Origin: Acanthornis magna
Taxonomy: Eukaryota; Chordata; Aves; Passeriformes; Acanthizidae
Assembly: GCA_036785705.1 (NCBI GenBank)
Contig: JAWUZG010000015.1
Location: forward strand, 6,065,508 to 6,129,507
Length of the DNA: 64,000 bases
Direction of reading: 5' to 3'
Shown: piece by piece, positions 21,651 to 34,405 of the stretch
How positions within the stretch are numbered: position 1 is the first letter of the stretch
How the letters are laid out: each line of letters begins with the position of its first letter
Made by a program: the position numbers and the translations under genes
Notes under the pieces: generated by a model
The model's database searches: none
The model's input: only the letters and a program-made list of their open reading frames with translations
What the model was told of the DNA's origin: nothing

Positions 21651-22926
21651 GCAGTAGAACCCTGAGTTAAACCGCTGGATCTAAGGCTCCAGGGCTTAAC
21701 AGGTGCCTCCATTGCCAACTGCACACGTTTTAATCTGTGCCACCTATGGTGCTGAGCCCCTCTGGCCCAGTGCCAAGCTGCCCTCAGGGGGGTGGGTCAG
21801 GCTGGAGAGATCTAAAGGGCCTGGAGCTCCAGCAACACTGGCGCTGGAAAGGGCCTGCCGAGGCCATTGCAGCAGTGCCCCAACATTGCTGCTCCTCCAT
21901 CTTTCTGAGGTGGAAAACCCAGGTAGTGTGTTGGGGTAATTAGCTAGGGCTAGGGTTAGGGTTACGCCTAGGGTTAGGGTTAGGAGATCTAAAGGGCCGC
22001 AAGCTCCAGGAGCACTGGCGCTGGAAAGGGCCTGCCAAGACGAACGCGGCAAGGCCCCAACCTTGCTGCTCCCACACCTTTCTGATCTGGACCCCCCACA
22101 GGGGTGGGCACCTCGGCCCCAGCCCCAGGCTCGGGCCTAGGCTGCCCTGTGGCTCGGGCTTAGGCTTCAGAGAGCTGTGGAGTCTACAGCTGCAGGGACG
22201 CTGGCACTGGACAGGACATTGCAAGGGCATCCATCACGGCAGGCTGCTGCCAGAGACTGGATGTTCCGTGGCTCTAAACATCCGGGAATGGCCTGTGTCT
22301 GCTGCGAGGGGCCAGCTGGGTTTTGCTGACGGTGAGGCCTTCAGTGCCTGCTGCGGCCCCAGAGCTGCCCCAAGGCCTGGCTGAGCTTTCAGCCCTGGAC
22401 TCTTGGGCTGGCAGTGCTCACCTGGGCCCTGAGTGGCCATGTGACCAGCAGTCCCAGCTGAGGGCTAGGGACATGAAGGCCATGGGGCTTAAAGGGCGCA
22501 GCATGAGGTCCGCACATGGTCACAGCCTAGAATCCTGCATGGGCTTCCTGTCCCGTCCCTGGTGCAATCCTCGGAGGTGGGAGCTCTGTGCACGTTTTTC
22601 TAGATCTCTTCTCTCCTTCTGGCTTCGTCTCTGCCTGTCTTTCTTCTCCTACTTCTCTTTGCCTAGAACTTTTGGCTAACATAGCATTTTGTATGTTTCA
22701 GGGTTCTTCTCCGTGGGGCTCAGTTGATGCTAGGTAAATGCTAAATTAACACTGAGTACTGCTCTGGTAAGTAGTTGAGAGTTGAATTCTATGTTGTATT
22801 TCATCCTTTGCCGAAGATGGTTTATTTTTGAGCATTTGATTTTGTTCCTTTTGCCAGTAAGGCTTCAGTGTGATTTTCACCTCTTGACTATATCTGGTGG
22901 GGATTTCTCCTTTGCGCTAAGAGAGA
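21651..22926 (+). repeat. Unit 18, type C' (1276 bp)
   Basis: Left part as type C (CAGCAGTGCC, GCCGCAAGC). Right part has GAGCTGCCCC, GAGCTTTCAG, GGCTAGGGACATG, GAGGTCCGC and CTTCGTC, with TTTTGTTCC in the tail. Confidence 0.94.
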
Positions 22927-24202
22927 GCAGTAGAACCCTGAGTTAAACCGCTGGATCTAAGGCTCCAGGGCTTAACAGGTGCCTCCATTGCCAACTGCAC
23001 ACGTTTTAATCTGTGCCACCTATGGTGCTGAGCCCCTCTGGCCCAGTGCCAAGCTGCCCTCAGGGGGGTGGGTCAGGCTGGAGAGATCTAAAGGGCCTGG
23101 AGCTCCAGCAACACTGGCGCTGGAAAGGGCCTGCCGAGGCCATTGCAGCAGCGCCCCAACATTGCTGCTCCTCCATCTTTCTGAGGTGGAAAACCCAGGT
23201 AGTGTGTTGGGGTAATTAGCTAGGGCTAGGGTTAGGGTTCCGCCTAGGGTTAGGGTTAGGAGATCTAAAGGGCCGCGAGCTCCAGGAGCACTGGCGCTGG
23301 AAAGGGCCTGCCAAGACGAACGCGGCAAGGCCCCAACCTTGCTGCTCCCACACCTTTCTGATCTGGACCCCCCACAGGGGTGGGCACCTCGGCCCCAGCC
23401 CCAGGCTCGGGCCTAGGCTGCCCTGTGGCTCGGGCTTAGGCTTCAGAGAGCTGTGGAGTCTACAGCTGCAGGGACGCTGGCACTGGACAGGACATTGCAA
23501 GGGCATCCATCACGGCAGGCTGCTGCCAGAGACTGGATGTTCCGTGGCTCTAAACATCCGGGAATGGCCTGTGTCTGCTGCGAGGGGCCAGCTGGGTTTT
23601 GCTGACGGTGAGGCCTTCAGCGCCTGCTGCGGCCCCAGAGCCGCTCCAAGGCCTGGCTGAGCTGTCAGCCCTGGACTCTTGGGCTGGCAGTGCTCACCTG
23701 GGCCCTGAGTGGCCATGTGACCAGCAGTCCCAGCTGAGGGCTGGGGACATGAAGGCCATGGGGCTTAAAGGGCGCAGCATGAGGTCAGCACATGGTCACA
23801 GCCTAGAATCCTGCATGGGCTTCCTGTCCCGTCCCTGGTGCAATCCTCGGAGGTGGGAGCTCTGTGCACGTTTTTCTAGATCTCTTCTCTCCTTCTGGCT
23901 TTGTCTCTGCCTGTCTTTCTTCTCCTACTTCTCTTTGCCTAGAACTTTTGGCTAACATAGCATTTTGTATGTTTCAGGGTTCTTCTCCGTGGGGCTCAGT
24001 TGATGCTAGGTAAATGCTAAATTAACACTGAGTACTGCTCTGGTAAGTAGTTGAGAGTTGAATTCTATGTTGTATTTCATCCTTTGCCGAAGATGGTTTA
24101 TTTTTGAGCATTTGATTTTGATCCTTTTGCCAGTAAGGCTTCAGTGTGATTTTCACCTCTTGACTATATCTGGTGGGGATTTCTCCTTTGCGCTAAGAGA
24201 GA
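22927..24202 (+). repeat. Unit 19, type D' (1276 bp)
   Basis: TTCCGC as in type D, but with an undeleted pyrimidine tract, CTAGGTAAATG and TTTTGATCC. Confidence 0.94.
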
Positions 24203-25478
24203 GCAGTAGAACCCTGAGTTAAACCGCTGGATCTAAGGCTCCAGGGCTTAACAGGTGCCTCCATTGCCAACTGCACACGTTTTAATCTGTGCCACCTATG
24301 GTGCTGAGCCCCTCTGGCCCAGTGCCAAGCTGCCCTCAGGGGGGTGGGTCAGGCTGGAGAGATCTAAAGGGCCTGGAGCTCCAGCAACACTGGCGCTGGA
24401 AAGGGCCTGCCGAGGCCATTGCAGCAGCGCCCCAACATTGCTGCTCCTCCATCTTTCTGAGGTGGAAAACCCAGGTAGTGTGTTGGGGTAATTAGCTAGG
24501 GCTAGGGTTAGGGTTACGCCTAGGGTTAGGGTTAGGAGATCTAAAGGGCCGCGAGCTCCAGGAGCACTGGCGCTGGAAAGGGCCTGCCGAGACGAACGCG
24601 GCAAGGCCCCAACCTTGCTGCTCCCACACCTTTCTGATCTGGACCCCCCACAGGGGTGGGCACCTTGGCCCCAGCCCCAGGCTCGGGCCTAGGCTGCCCT
24701 GTGGCTCGGGCTTAGGCTTCAGAGAGCTGTGGAGTCTACAGCTGCAGGGACGCTGGCACTGGACAGGACATGGCGAGGGCATCCATCACGGCAGGCTGCT
24801 GCCAGAGACTGGATGTTCCATGGCTCTAAACCTCCGGGAATGGCCTGTGTCTGCTGCGAGGGGCCAGCTGGGTTTTGCTGACGGTGAGGCCTTCAGCGCC
24901 TGCTGCGGCCCCAGAGCCGCCCCAAGGCCTGGCTGAGCTGTCAGCCCTGGACTCTTGGGCTGGCAGTGCTCACCTGGGCCCTGAGTGGCCATGTGACCAG
25001 CAGTCCCAGCTGAGGGCTGGGGATATGAAGGCCATGGGGCTTAAAGGGCGCAGCATGAGGTCAGCACATGGTCACAGCCTAGAATCCTGCATGGGCTTCC
25101 TGTCCCGTCCCTGGTGCAATCCTCGGAGGTGGGAGCTCTGTGCACGTTTTTCTAGATCTCATCTCTCCTTCTGGCTTTGTCTCTGCCTGTCTTTCTTCTC
25201 CTACTTCTCTTTGCCTAGAACTTTTGGCTAACATAGCATTTTGTATGTTTCAGGGTTCTTCTCCGTGGGGCTCAGTTGATGCTCGACAAATGCTAAATTA
25301 ACACTGAGTACTGCTCTGGTAAGTAGTTGAGAGTTGAATTCTATGTTGTATTTCATCCTTTGCCGAAGATGGTTTATTTTTGAGCATTTGATTTTGTTCC
25401 TTTTGCCAGTAAGGCTTCAGTGTGATTTTCACCTCTTGACTATATCTGGTGGGGATTTCTCCTTTGCGCTAAGAGAGA
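24203..25478 (+). repeat. Unit 20, type S (1276 bp)
   Basis: Type S markers are TGCCGAGACG, CACCTTGGCC, GACATGGCGAGG, TTCCATGG, AAACCTCCGGG, GGGGATATG and CTCGACAAATG. This copy also has CTCATCTCTCC in the pyrimidine tract, shared only with unit 41. Confidence 0.95.
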
Positions 25479-26754
25479 GCAGTAGAACCCTGAGTTAAAC
25501 CGCTGGATCTAAGGCTCCAGGGCTTAACAGGTGCCTCCATTGCCAACTGCACACGTTTTAATCTGTGCCACCTATGGTGCTGAGCCCCTCTGGCCCAGTG
25601 CCAAGCTGCCCTCAGGTGGGTGGGTCAGGCTGGAGAGATCTAAAGGGCCTGGAGCTCCAGCAACACTGGCGCTGGAAAGGGCCTGCCGAGGCCATTGCAG
25701 CAGCGCCCCAACATTGCTGCTCCTCCATCTTTCTGAGGTGGAAAACCCAGGTAGTGTGTTGGGGTAATTAGCTAGGGCTAGGGTTAGGGTTACGCCTAGG
25801 GTTAGGGTTAGGAGATCTAAAGGGCCGCAAGCTCCAGGAGCACTGGCGCTGGAAAGGGCCTGCCAAGACGAACGCGGCAAGGCCCCAACCTTGCTGCTCC
25901 CACACCTTTCTGATCTGGACCCCCCACAGGGGTGGGCACCTCGGCCCCAGCCCCAGGCTCGGGCCTAGGCTGCCCTGTGGCTCGGGCTTAGGCTTCAGAG
26001 AGCTGTGGAGTCTACAGCTGCAGGGACGCTGGCACTGGACAGGACATTGCAAGGGCATCCATCACGGCAGGCTGCTGCCAGAGACTGGATGTTCCGTGGC
26101 TCTAAACATCCGGGAATGGCCTGTGTCTGCTGCGAGGGGCCAGCTGGGTTTTGCTGACGGTGAGGCCTTCAGTGCCTGCTGCGGCCCCAGAGCTGCCCCA
26201 AGGCCTGGCTGAGCTTTCAGCCCTGGACTCTTGGGCTGGCAGTGCTCACCTGGGCCCTGAGTGGCCATGTGACCAGCAGTCCCAGCTGAGGGCTAGGGAC
26301 ATGAAGGCCATGGGGCTTAAAGGGCGCAGCATGAGGTCCGCACATGGTCACAGCCTAGAATCCTGCATGGGCTTCCTGTCCCGTCCCTGGTGCAATCCTC
26401 GGAGGTGGGAGCTCTGTGCACGTTTTTCTAGATCTCTTCTCTCCTTCTGGCTTCGTCTCTGCCTGTCTTTCTTCTCCTACTTCTCTTTGCCTAGAACTTT
26501 TGGCTAACATAGCATTTTGTATGTTTCAGGGTTCTTCTCCGTGGGGCTCAGTTGATGCTAGGTAAATGCTAAATTAACACTGAGTACTGCTCTGGTAAGT
26601 AGTTGAGAGTTGAATTCTATGTTGTATTTCATCCTTTGCCGAAGATGGTTTATTTTTGAGCATTTGATTTTGATCCTTTTGCCAGTAAGGCTTCAGTGTG
26701 ATTTTCACCTCTTGACTATATCTGGTGGGGATTTCTCCTTTGCGCTAAGAGAGA
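25479..26754 (+). repeat. Unit 21, C'-like with CAGGTGGGTG (1276 bp)
   Basis: CAGGTGGGTG replaces the usual six-G run and is shared only with unit 33. The rest resembles C': GCCGCAAGC, GGCTAGGGAC, GAGGTCCGC, CTTCGTC. Confidence 0.94.
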
Positions 26755-28030
26755 GCAGTAGAACCCTGAGTTAAACCGCTGGATCTAAGGCTCCAGGGCT
26801 TAACAGGTGCCTCCATTGCCAACTGCACACGTTTTAATCTGTGCCACCTATGGTGCTGAGCCCCTCTGGCCCAGTGCCAAGCTGCCCTCAGGGGGGTGGG
26901 TCAGGCTGGAGAGATCTAAAGGGCCTGGAGCTCCAGCAACACTGGCGCTGGAAAGGGCCTGCCGAGGCCATTGCAGCAGCGCCCCAACATTGCTGCTCCT
27001 CCATCTTTCTGAGGTGGAAAACCCAGGTAGTGTGTTGGGGTAATTAGCTAGGGCTAGGGTTAGGGTTACGCCTAGGGTTAGGGTTAGGAGATCTAAAGGG
27101 CCGCGAGCTCCAGGAGCACTGGCGCTGGAAAGGGCCTGCCGAGACGAACGCGGCAAGGCCCCAACCTTGCTGCTCCCACACCTTTCTGATCTGGACCCCC
27201 CACAGGGGTGGGCACCTCGGCCCCAGCCCCAGGCTCGGGCCTAGGCTGCCCTGTGGCTCGGGCTTAGGCTTCAGAGAGCTGTGGAGTCTACAGCTGCAGG
27301 GACGCTGGCACTGGACAGGACATTGCAAGGGCATCCATCACGGCAGGCTGCTGCCAGAGACTGGATGTTCTGTGGCTCTAAACATCCGGGAATGGCCTGT
27401 GTCTGCTGCGAGGGGCCAGCTGGGTTTTGCTGACGGTGAGGCCTTCAGCGCCTGCTGCGGCCCCAGAGCCGCTCCAAGGCCTGGCTGAGCTGTCAGCCCT
27501 GGACTCTTGGGCTGGCAGTGCTCACCTGGGCCCTGAGTGGCCATGTGACCAGCAGTCCCAGCTGAGGGCTGGGGACATGAAGGCCATGGGGCTTAAAGGG
27601 CGCAGCATGAGGTCAGCACATGGTCACAGCCTAGAATCCTGCATGGGCTTCCTGTCCCATCCCTGGTGCAATCCTCGGAGGTGGGAGCTCTGTGCACGTT
27701 TTTCTAGATCTCTTCTCTCCTTCTGGCTTTGTCTCTGCCTGTCTTTCTTCTCCTACTTCTCTTTGCCTAGAACTTTTGGCTAACATAGCATTTTGTATGT
27801 TTCAGGGTTCTTCTCCGTGGGGCTCAGTTGATGCTAGGTAAATGCTAAATTAACACTGAGTACTGCTCTGGTAAGTAGTTGAGAGTTGAATTCTATGTTG
27901 TATTTCATCCTTTGCCGAAGATGGTTTATTTTTGAGCATTTGATTTTGTTCCTTTTGCCAGTAAGGCTTCAGTGTGATTTTCACCTCTTGACTATATCTG
28001 GTGGGGATTTCTCCTTTGCGCTAAGAGAGA
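26755..28030 (+). repeat. Unit 22, S/F hybrid (1276 bp)
   Basis: The left part has the type-S TGCCGAGACG. From CACCTCGGCC onwards it reads as type F, with GTTCTGTGGC, GTCCCATCCC and TTTTGTTCC. Confidence 0.94.
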
Positions 28031-29301
28031 GCAGTAGAACCCTGAGTTAAACCGCTGGATCTAAGGCTCCAGGGCTTAACAGGTGCCTCCATTGCCAACT
28101 GCACACGTTTTAATCTGTGCCACCTATGGTGCTGAGCCCCTCTGGCCCAGTGCCAAGCTGCCCTCAGGGGGGTGGGTCAGGCTGGAGAGATCTAAAGGGC
28201 CTGGAGCTCCAGCAACACTGGCGCTGGAAAGGGCCTGCCGAGGCCATTGCAGCAGCGCCCCAACATTGCTGCTCCTCCATCTTTCTGAGGTGGAAAACCC
28301 AGGTAGTGTGTTGGGGTAATTAGCTAGGGCTAGGGTTAGGGTTACGCCTAGGGTTAGGGTTAGGAGATCTAAAGGGCCGCGAGCTCCAGGAGCACTGGCG
28401 CTGGAAAGGGCCTGCCAAGACGAACGCGGCAAGGCCCCAACCTTGCTGCTCCCACACCTTTCTGATCTGGACCCCCCACAGGGGTGGGCACCTCGGCCCC
28501 AGCCCCAGGCTCGGGCCTAGGCTGCCCTGTGGCTCGGGCTTAGGCTTCAGAGAGCTGTGGAGTCTACAGCTGCAGGGACGCTGGCACTGGACAGGACATT
28601 GCAAGGGCATCCATCACGGCAGGCTGCTGCCAGAGACTGGATGTTCCGTGGCTCTAAACATCCGGGAATGGCCTGTGTCTGCTGCGAGGGGCCAGCTGGG
28701 TTTTGCTGACGGTGAGGCCTTCAGCGCCTGCTGCGGCCCCAGAGCCGCTCCAAGGCCTGGCTGAGCTGTCAGCCCTGGACTCTTGGGCTGGCAGTGCTCA
28801 CCTGGGCCCTGAGTGGCCATGTGACCAGCAGTCCCAACTGAGGGCTGGGGACATGAAGGCCATGGGGCTTAAAGGGCGCAGCATGAGGTCAGCACATGGT
28901 CACAGCCTAGAATCCTGCATGGGCTTCCTGTCCCGTCCCTGGTGCAATCCTCGGAGGTGGGAGCTCTGTGCACGTTTTTCTAGATCTCTCCTTCTGGCTT
29001 TGTCTCTGCCTGTCTTTCTTCTCCTACTTCTCTTTGCCTAGAACTTTTGGCTAACATAGCATTTTGTATGTTTCAGGGTTCTTCTCCGTGGGGCTCAGTT
29101 GATGCTCGACAAATGCTAAATTAACACTGAGTACTGCTCTGGTAAGTAGTTGAGAGTTGAATTCTATGTTGTATTTCATCCTTTGCCGAAGATGGTTTAT
29201 TTTTGAGCATTTGATTTTGTTCCTTTTGCCAGTAAGGCTTCAGTGTGATTTTCACCTCTTGACTATATCTGGTGGGGATTTCTCCTTTGCGCTAAGAGAG
29301 A
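28031..29301 (+). repeat. Unit 23, type A (1271 bp)
   Basis: Type-A marker set including the 5-bp deletion and CTCGACAAATG; it follows an F-like unit, as unit 16 does. Confidence 0.95.
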
Positions 29302-30577
29302 GCAGTAGAACCCTGAGTTAAACCGCTGGATCTAAGGCTCCAGGGCTTAACAGGTGCCTCCATTGCCAACTGCACACGTTTTAATCTGTGCCACCTATGG
29401 TGCTGAGCCCCTCTGGCCCAGTGCCAAGCTGCCCTCAGGGGGGTGGGTCAGGCTGGAGAGATCTAAAGGGCCTGGAGCTCCAGCAACACTGGCGCTGGAA
29501 AGGGCCTGCCGAGGCCATTGCAGCAGCGCCCCAACATTGCTGCTCCTCCATCTTTCTGAGGTGGAAAACCCAGGTAGTGTGTTGGGGTAATTAGCTAGGG
29601 CTAGGGTTAGGGTTACGCCTAGGGTTAGGGTTAGGAGATCTAAAGGGCCGCGAGCTCCAGGAGCACTGGCGCTGGAAAGGGCCTGCCAAGACGAACGCGG
29701 CAAGGCCCCAACCTTGCTGCTCCCACACCTTTCTGATCTGGACCCCCCACAGGGGTGGGCACCTCGGCCCCAGCCCCAGGCTCGGGCCTAGGCTGCCCTG
29801 TGGCTCGGGCTTAGGCTTCAGAGAGCTGTGGAGTCTACAGCTGCAGGGACGCTGGCACTGGACAGGACATTGCGAGGGCATCCATCATGGCAGGCTGCTG
29901 CCAGAGACTGGATGTTCCATGGCTCTAAACATCCAGGAATGGCCTGTGTCTGTTGCGAGGGGCCAGCTGGGTTTTGCTGACGGTGAGGCCTTCAGTGCCT
30001 GCTGCGGCCCCAGAGCCGCCCCAAGGCCTGGCTGAGCTGTCAGCCCTGGACTCTTGGGCTGGCAGTGCTCACCTGGGCCCTGAGTGGCCATGAGACCAGC
30101 AGTCCCAACTGAGGGCTGGGGACATGAAGGCCATGGGGCTTAAAGGGCGCAGCATGAGGTCAGCACATGGTCACAGCCTAGAATCCTGCATGGGCTTCCT
30201 GTCCCGTCCCTGGTGCAATCCTCGGAGGTGGGAGCTCTGTGCACGTTTTTCTAGATCTCTTCTCTCCTTCTGGCTTTATCTCTGCCTGTCTTTCTTCTCC
30301 TACTTCTCTTTGCCTAGAACTTTTGGCTAACATAGCATTTTGTATGTTTCAGGGTTCTTCTCCGTGGGGCTCAGTTGATGCTAGGTAAATGCTAAATTAA
30401 CACTGAGTACTGCTCTGGTAAGTAGTTGAGAGTTGAATTCTATGTTGTATTTCATCCTTTGCCGAAGATGGTTTATTTTTGAGCATTTGATTTTGTTCCT
30501 TTTGCCAGTAAGGCTTCAGTGTGATTTTCACCTCTTGACTATATCTGGTGGGGATTTCTCCTTTGCGCTAAGAGAGA
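29302..30577 (+). repeat. Unit 24, E mosaic (1276 bp)
   Basis: The middle has type-E markers (ATCATGG, TTCCATGG, ATCCAGG, GTTGCGAGG, CCATGAGACC) but TTACGC and CAGCTGCAGG on the left, type-A CCCAACTGAGG after them, a private CTTTATC, and TTTTGTTCC. Confidence 0.94.
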
Positions 30578-31853
30578 GCAGTAGAACCCTGAGTTAAACC
30601 GCTGGATCTAAGGCTCCAGGGCTTAACAGGTGCCTCCATTGCCAACTGCACACGTTTTAATCTGTGCCACCTATGGTGCTGAGCCCCTCTGGCCCAGTGC
30701 CAAGCTGCCCTCAGGGGGGTGGGTCAGGCTGGAGAGATCTAAAGGGCCTGGAGCTCCAGCAACACTGGCGCTGGAAAGGGCCTGCCGAGGCCATTGCAGC
30801 AGCGCCCCAACATTGCTGCTCCTCCATCTTTCTGAGGTGGAAAACCCAGGTAGTGTGTTGGGGTAATTAGCTAGGGCTAGGGTTAGGGTTACGCCTAGGG
30901 TTAGGGTTAGGAGATCTAAAGGGCCGCGAGCTCCAGGAGCACTGGCGCTGGAAAGGGCCTGCCAAGATGAACGCGGCAAGGCCCCAACCTTGCTGCTCCC
31001 ACACCTTTCTGATCTGGACCCCCCACAGGGGTGGGCACCTCGGCCCCAGCCCCAGGCTCGGGCCTAGGCTGCCCTGTGGCTCGGGCTTAGGCTTCAGAGA
31101 GCTGTGGAGTCTACAGCTGCAGGGACGCTGGCACTGGACAGGACATTGCGAGGGCATCCATCACGGCAGGCTGCTGCCAGAGACTGGATGTTCCGTGGCT
31201 CTAAACATCCGGGAATGGCCTGTGTCTGCTGCGAGGGGCCAGCTGGGTTTTCCTGATGGTGAGGCCTTCAGTGCCTGCTGCGGCCCCAGAGCTGCCCCAA
31301 GGCCTGGCTGAGCTTTCAGCCCTGGACTCTTGGGCTGGCAGTGCTCACCTGGGCCCTGAGTGGCCATGTGACCAGCAGTCCCAGCTGAGGGCTGGGGACA
31401 TGAAGGCCATGGGGCTTAAAGGGCGCAGCATGAGGTCAGCACATGGTCACAGCCTAGAATCCTGCATGGGCTTCCTGTCCCGTCCCTGGTGCAATCCTCG
31501 GAGGTGGGAGCTCTGTGCATGTTTTTCTAGATCTCTTCTCTCCTTCTGGCTTCGTCTCTGCCTGTCTTTCTTCTCCTACTTCTCTTTGCCTAGAACTTTT
31601 GGCTAACATAGCATTTTGTATGTTTCAGGGTTCTTCTCCGTGGGGCTCAGTTGATGCTAGGTAAATGCTAAATTAACACTGAGTACTGCTCTGGTAAGTA
31701 GTTGAGAGTTGAATTCTATGTTGTATTTCATCCTTTGCCGAAGATGGTTTATTTTTGAGCATTTGATTTTGATCCTTTTGCCAGTAAGGCTTCAGTGTGA
31801 TTTTCACCTCTTGACTATATCTGGTGGGGATTTCTCCTTTGCGCTAAGAGAGA
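30578..31853 (+). repeat. Unit 25, right half type B (1276 bp)
   Basis: The left half lacks the type-B CACCGG and has AAGATGAACG (shared with unit 42). From ATTGCGAGG and TTTTCCTGATGG onwards it is type B. Confidence 0.94.
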
Positions 31854-33129
31854 GCAGTAGAACCCTGAGTTAAACCGCTGGATCTAAGGCTCCAGGGCTT
31901 AACAGGTGCCTCCATTGCCAACTGCACACGTTTTAATCTGTGCCACCTATGGTGCTGAGCCCCTCTGGCCCAGTGCCAAGCTGCCCTCAGGGGGGTGGGT
32001 CAGGCTGGAGAGATCTAAAGGGCCTGGAGCTCCAGCAACACTGGCGCTGGAAAGGGCCTGCCGAGGCCATTGCAGCAGTGCCCCAACATTGCTGCTCCTC
32101 CATCTTTCTGAGGTGGAAAACCCAGGTAGTGTGTTGGGGTAATTAGCTAGGGCTAGGGTTAGGGTTACGCCTAGGGTTAGGGTTAGGAGATCTAAAGGGC
32201 CGCAAGCTCCAGGAGCACTGGCGCTGGAAAGGGCCTGCCAAGACGAACGCGGCAAGGCCCCAACCTTGCTGCTCCCACACCTTTCTGATCTGGACCCCCC
32301 ACAGGGGTGGGCACCTCGGCCCCAGCCCCAGGCTCGGGCCTAGGCTGCCCTGTGGCTCGGGCTTAGGCTTCAGAGAGCTGTGGAGTCTACAGCTGCAGGG
32401 ACGCTGGCACTGGACAGGACATTGCAAGGGCATCCATCACGGCAGGCTGCTGCCAGAGACTGGATGTTCCGTGGCTCTAAACATCCGGGAATGGCCTGTG
32501 TCTGCTGCGAGGGGCCAGCTGGGTTTTGCTGACGGTGAGGCCTTCAGTGCCTGCTGCGGCCCCAGAGCTGCCCCAAGGCCTGGCTGAGCTTTCAGCCCTG
32601 GACTCTTGGGCTGGCAGTGCTCACCTGGGCCCTGAGTGGCCATGTGACCAGCAGTCCCAGCTGAGGGCTGGGGACATGAAGGCCATGGGGCTTAAAGGGC
32701 GCAGCATGAGGTCCGCACATGGTCACAGCCTAGAATCCTGCATGGGCTTCCTGTCCCGTCCCTGGTGCAATCCTCGGAGGTGGGAGCTCTGTGCACGTTT
32801 TTCTAGATCTCTTCTCTCCTTCTGGCTTCGTCTCTGCCTGTCTTTCTTCTCCTACTTCTCTTTGCCTAGAACTTTTGGCTAACATAGCATTTTGTATGTT
32901 TCAGGGTTCTTCTCCGTGGGGCTCAGTTGATGCTAGGTAAATGCTAAATTAACACTGAGTACTGCTCTGGTAAGTAGTTGAGAGTTGAATTCTATGTTGT
33001 ATTTCATCCTTTGCCGAAGATGGTTTATTTTTGAGCATTTGATTTTGATCCTTTTGCCAGTAAGGCTTCAGTGTGATTTTCACCTCTTGACTATATCTGG
33101 TGGGGATTTCTCCTTTGCGCTAAGAGAGA
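31854..33129 (+). repeat. Unit 26, type C' (1276 bp)
   Basis: CAGCAGTGCC, GCCGCAAGC, GAGCTGCCCC, GAGGTCCGC and CTTCGTC as in unit 18, but with GGCTGGGGACATG and TTTTGATCC. Confidence 0.94.
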
Positions 33130-34405
33130 GCAGTAGAACCCTGAGTTAAACCGCTGGATCTAAGGCTCCAGGGCTTAACAGGTGCCTCCATTGCCAACTG
33201 CACACGTTTTAATCTGTGCCACCTATGGTGCTGAGCCCCTCTGGCCCAGTGCCAAGCTGCCCTCAGGGGGGTGGGTCAGGCTGGAGAGATCTAAAGGGCC
33301 TGGAGCTCCAGCAACACTGGCGCTGGAAAGGGCCTGCCGAGGCCATTGCAGCAGCGCCCCAACATTGCTGCTCCTCCATCTTTCTGAGGTGGAAAACCCA
33401 GGTAGTGTGTTGGGGTAATTAGCTAGGGCTAGGGTTAGGGTTACGCCTAGGGTTAGGGTTAGGAGATCTAAAGGGCCGCGAGCTCCAGGAGCACTGGCGC
33501 TGGAAAGGGCCTGCCAAGACGAACGCGGCAAGGCCCCAACCTTGCTGCTCCCACACCTTTCTGATCTGGACCCCCCACAGGGGTGGGCACCTCGGCCCCA
33601 GCCCCAGGCTCGGGCCTAGGCTGCCCTGTGGCTCGGGCTTAGGCTTCAGAGAGCTGTGGAGTCTACAGCTGCAGGGACGCTGGCACTGGACAGGACATTG
33701 CAAGGGCATCCATCACGGCAGGCTGCTGCCAGAGACTGGATGTTCCGTGGCTCTAAACATCCGGGAATGGCCTGTGTCTGCTGCGAGGGGCCAGCTGGGT
33801 TTTGCTGACGGTGAGGCCTTCAGCGCCTGCTGCGGCCCCAGAGCCGCTCCAAGGCCTGGCTGAGCTGTCAGCCCTGGACTCTTGGGCTGGCAGTGCTCAC
33901 CTGGGCCCTGAGTGGCCATGTGACCAGCAGTCCCAGCTGAGGGCTGGGGACATGAAGGCCATGGGGCTTAAAGGGCGCAGCATGAGGTCAGCACATGGTC
34001 ACAGCCTAGAATCCTGCATGGGCTTCCTGTCCCGTCCCTGGTGCAATCCTCGGAGGTGGGAGCTCTGTGCACGTTTTTCTAGATCTCTTCTCTCCTTCTG
34101 GCTTTGTCTCTGCCTGTCTTTCTTCTCCTACTTCTCTTTGCCTAGAACTTTTGGCTAACATAGCATTTTGTATGTTTCAGGGTTCTTCTCCGTGGGGCTC
34201 AGTTGATGCTAGGTAAATGCTAAATTAACACTGAGTACTGCTCTGGTAAGTAGTTGAGAGTTGAATTCTATGTTGTATTTCATCCTTTGCCGAAGATGGT
34301 TTATTTTTGAGCATTTGATTTTGATCCTTTTGCCAGTAAGGCTTCAGTGTGATTTTCACCTCTTGACTATATCTGGTGGGGATTTCTCCTTTGCGCTAAG
34401 AGAGA
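33130..34405 (+). repeat. Unit 27, D'-like with TTACGC (1276 bp)
   Basis: Matches the D' sequence except for TTACGC in the telomere-like block; units 36 and 43 are similar. It is close to what a majority consensus would be. Confidence 0.94.
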
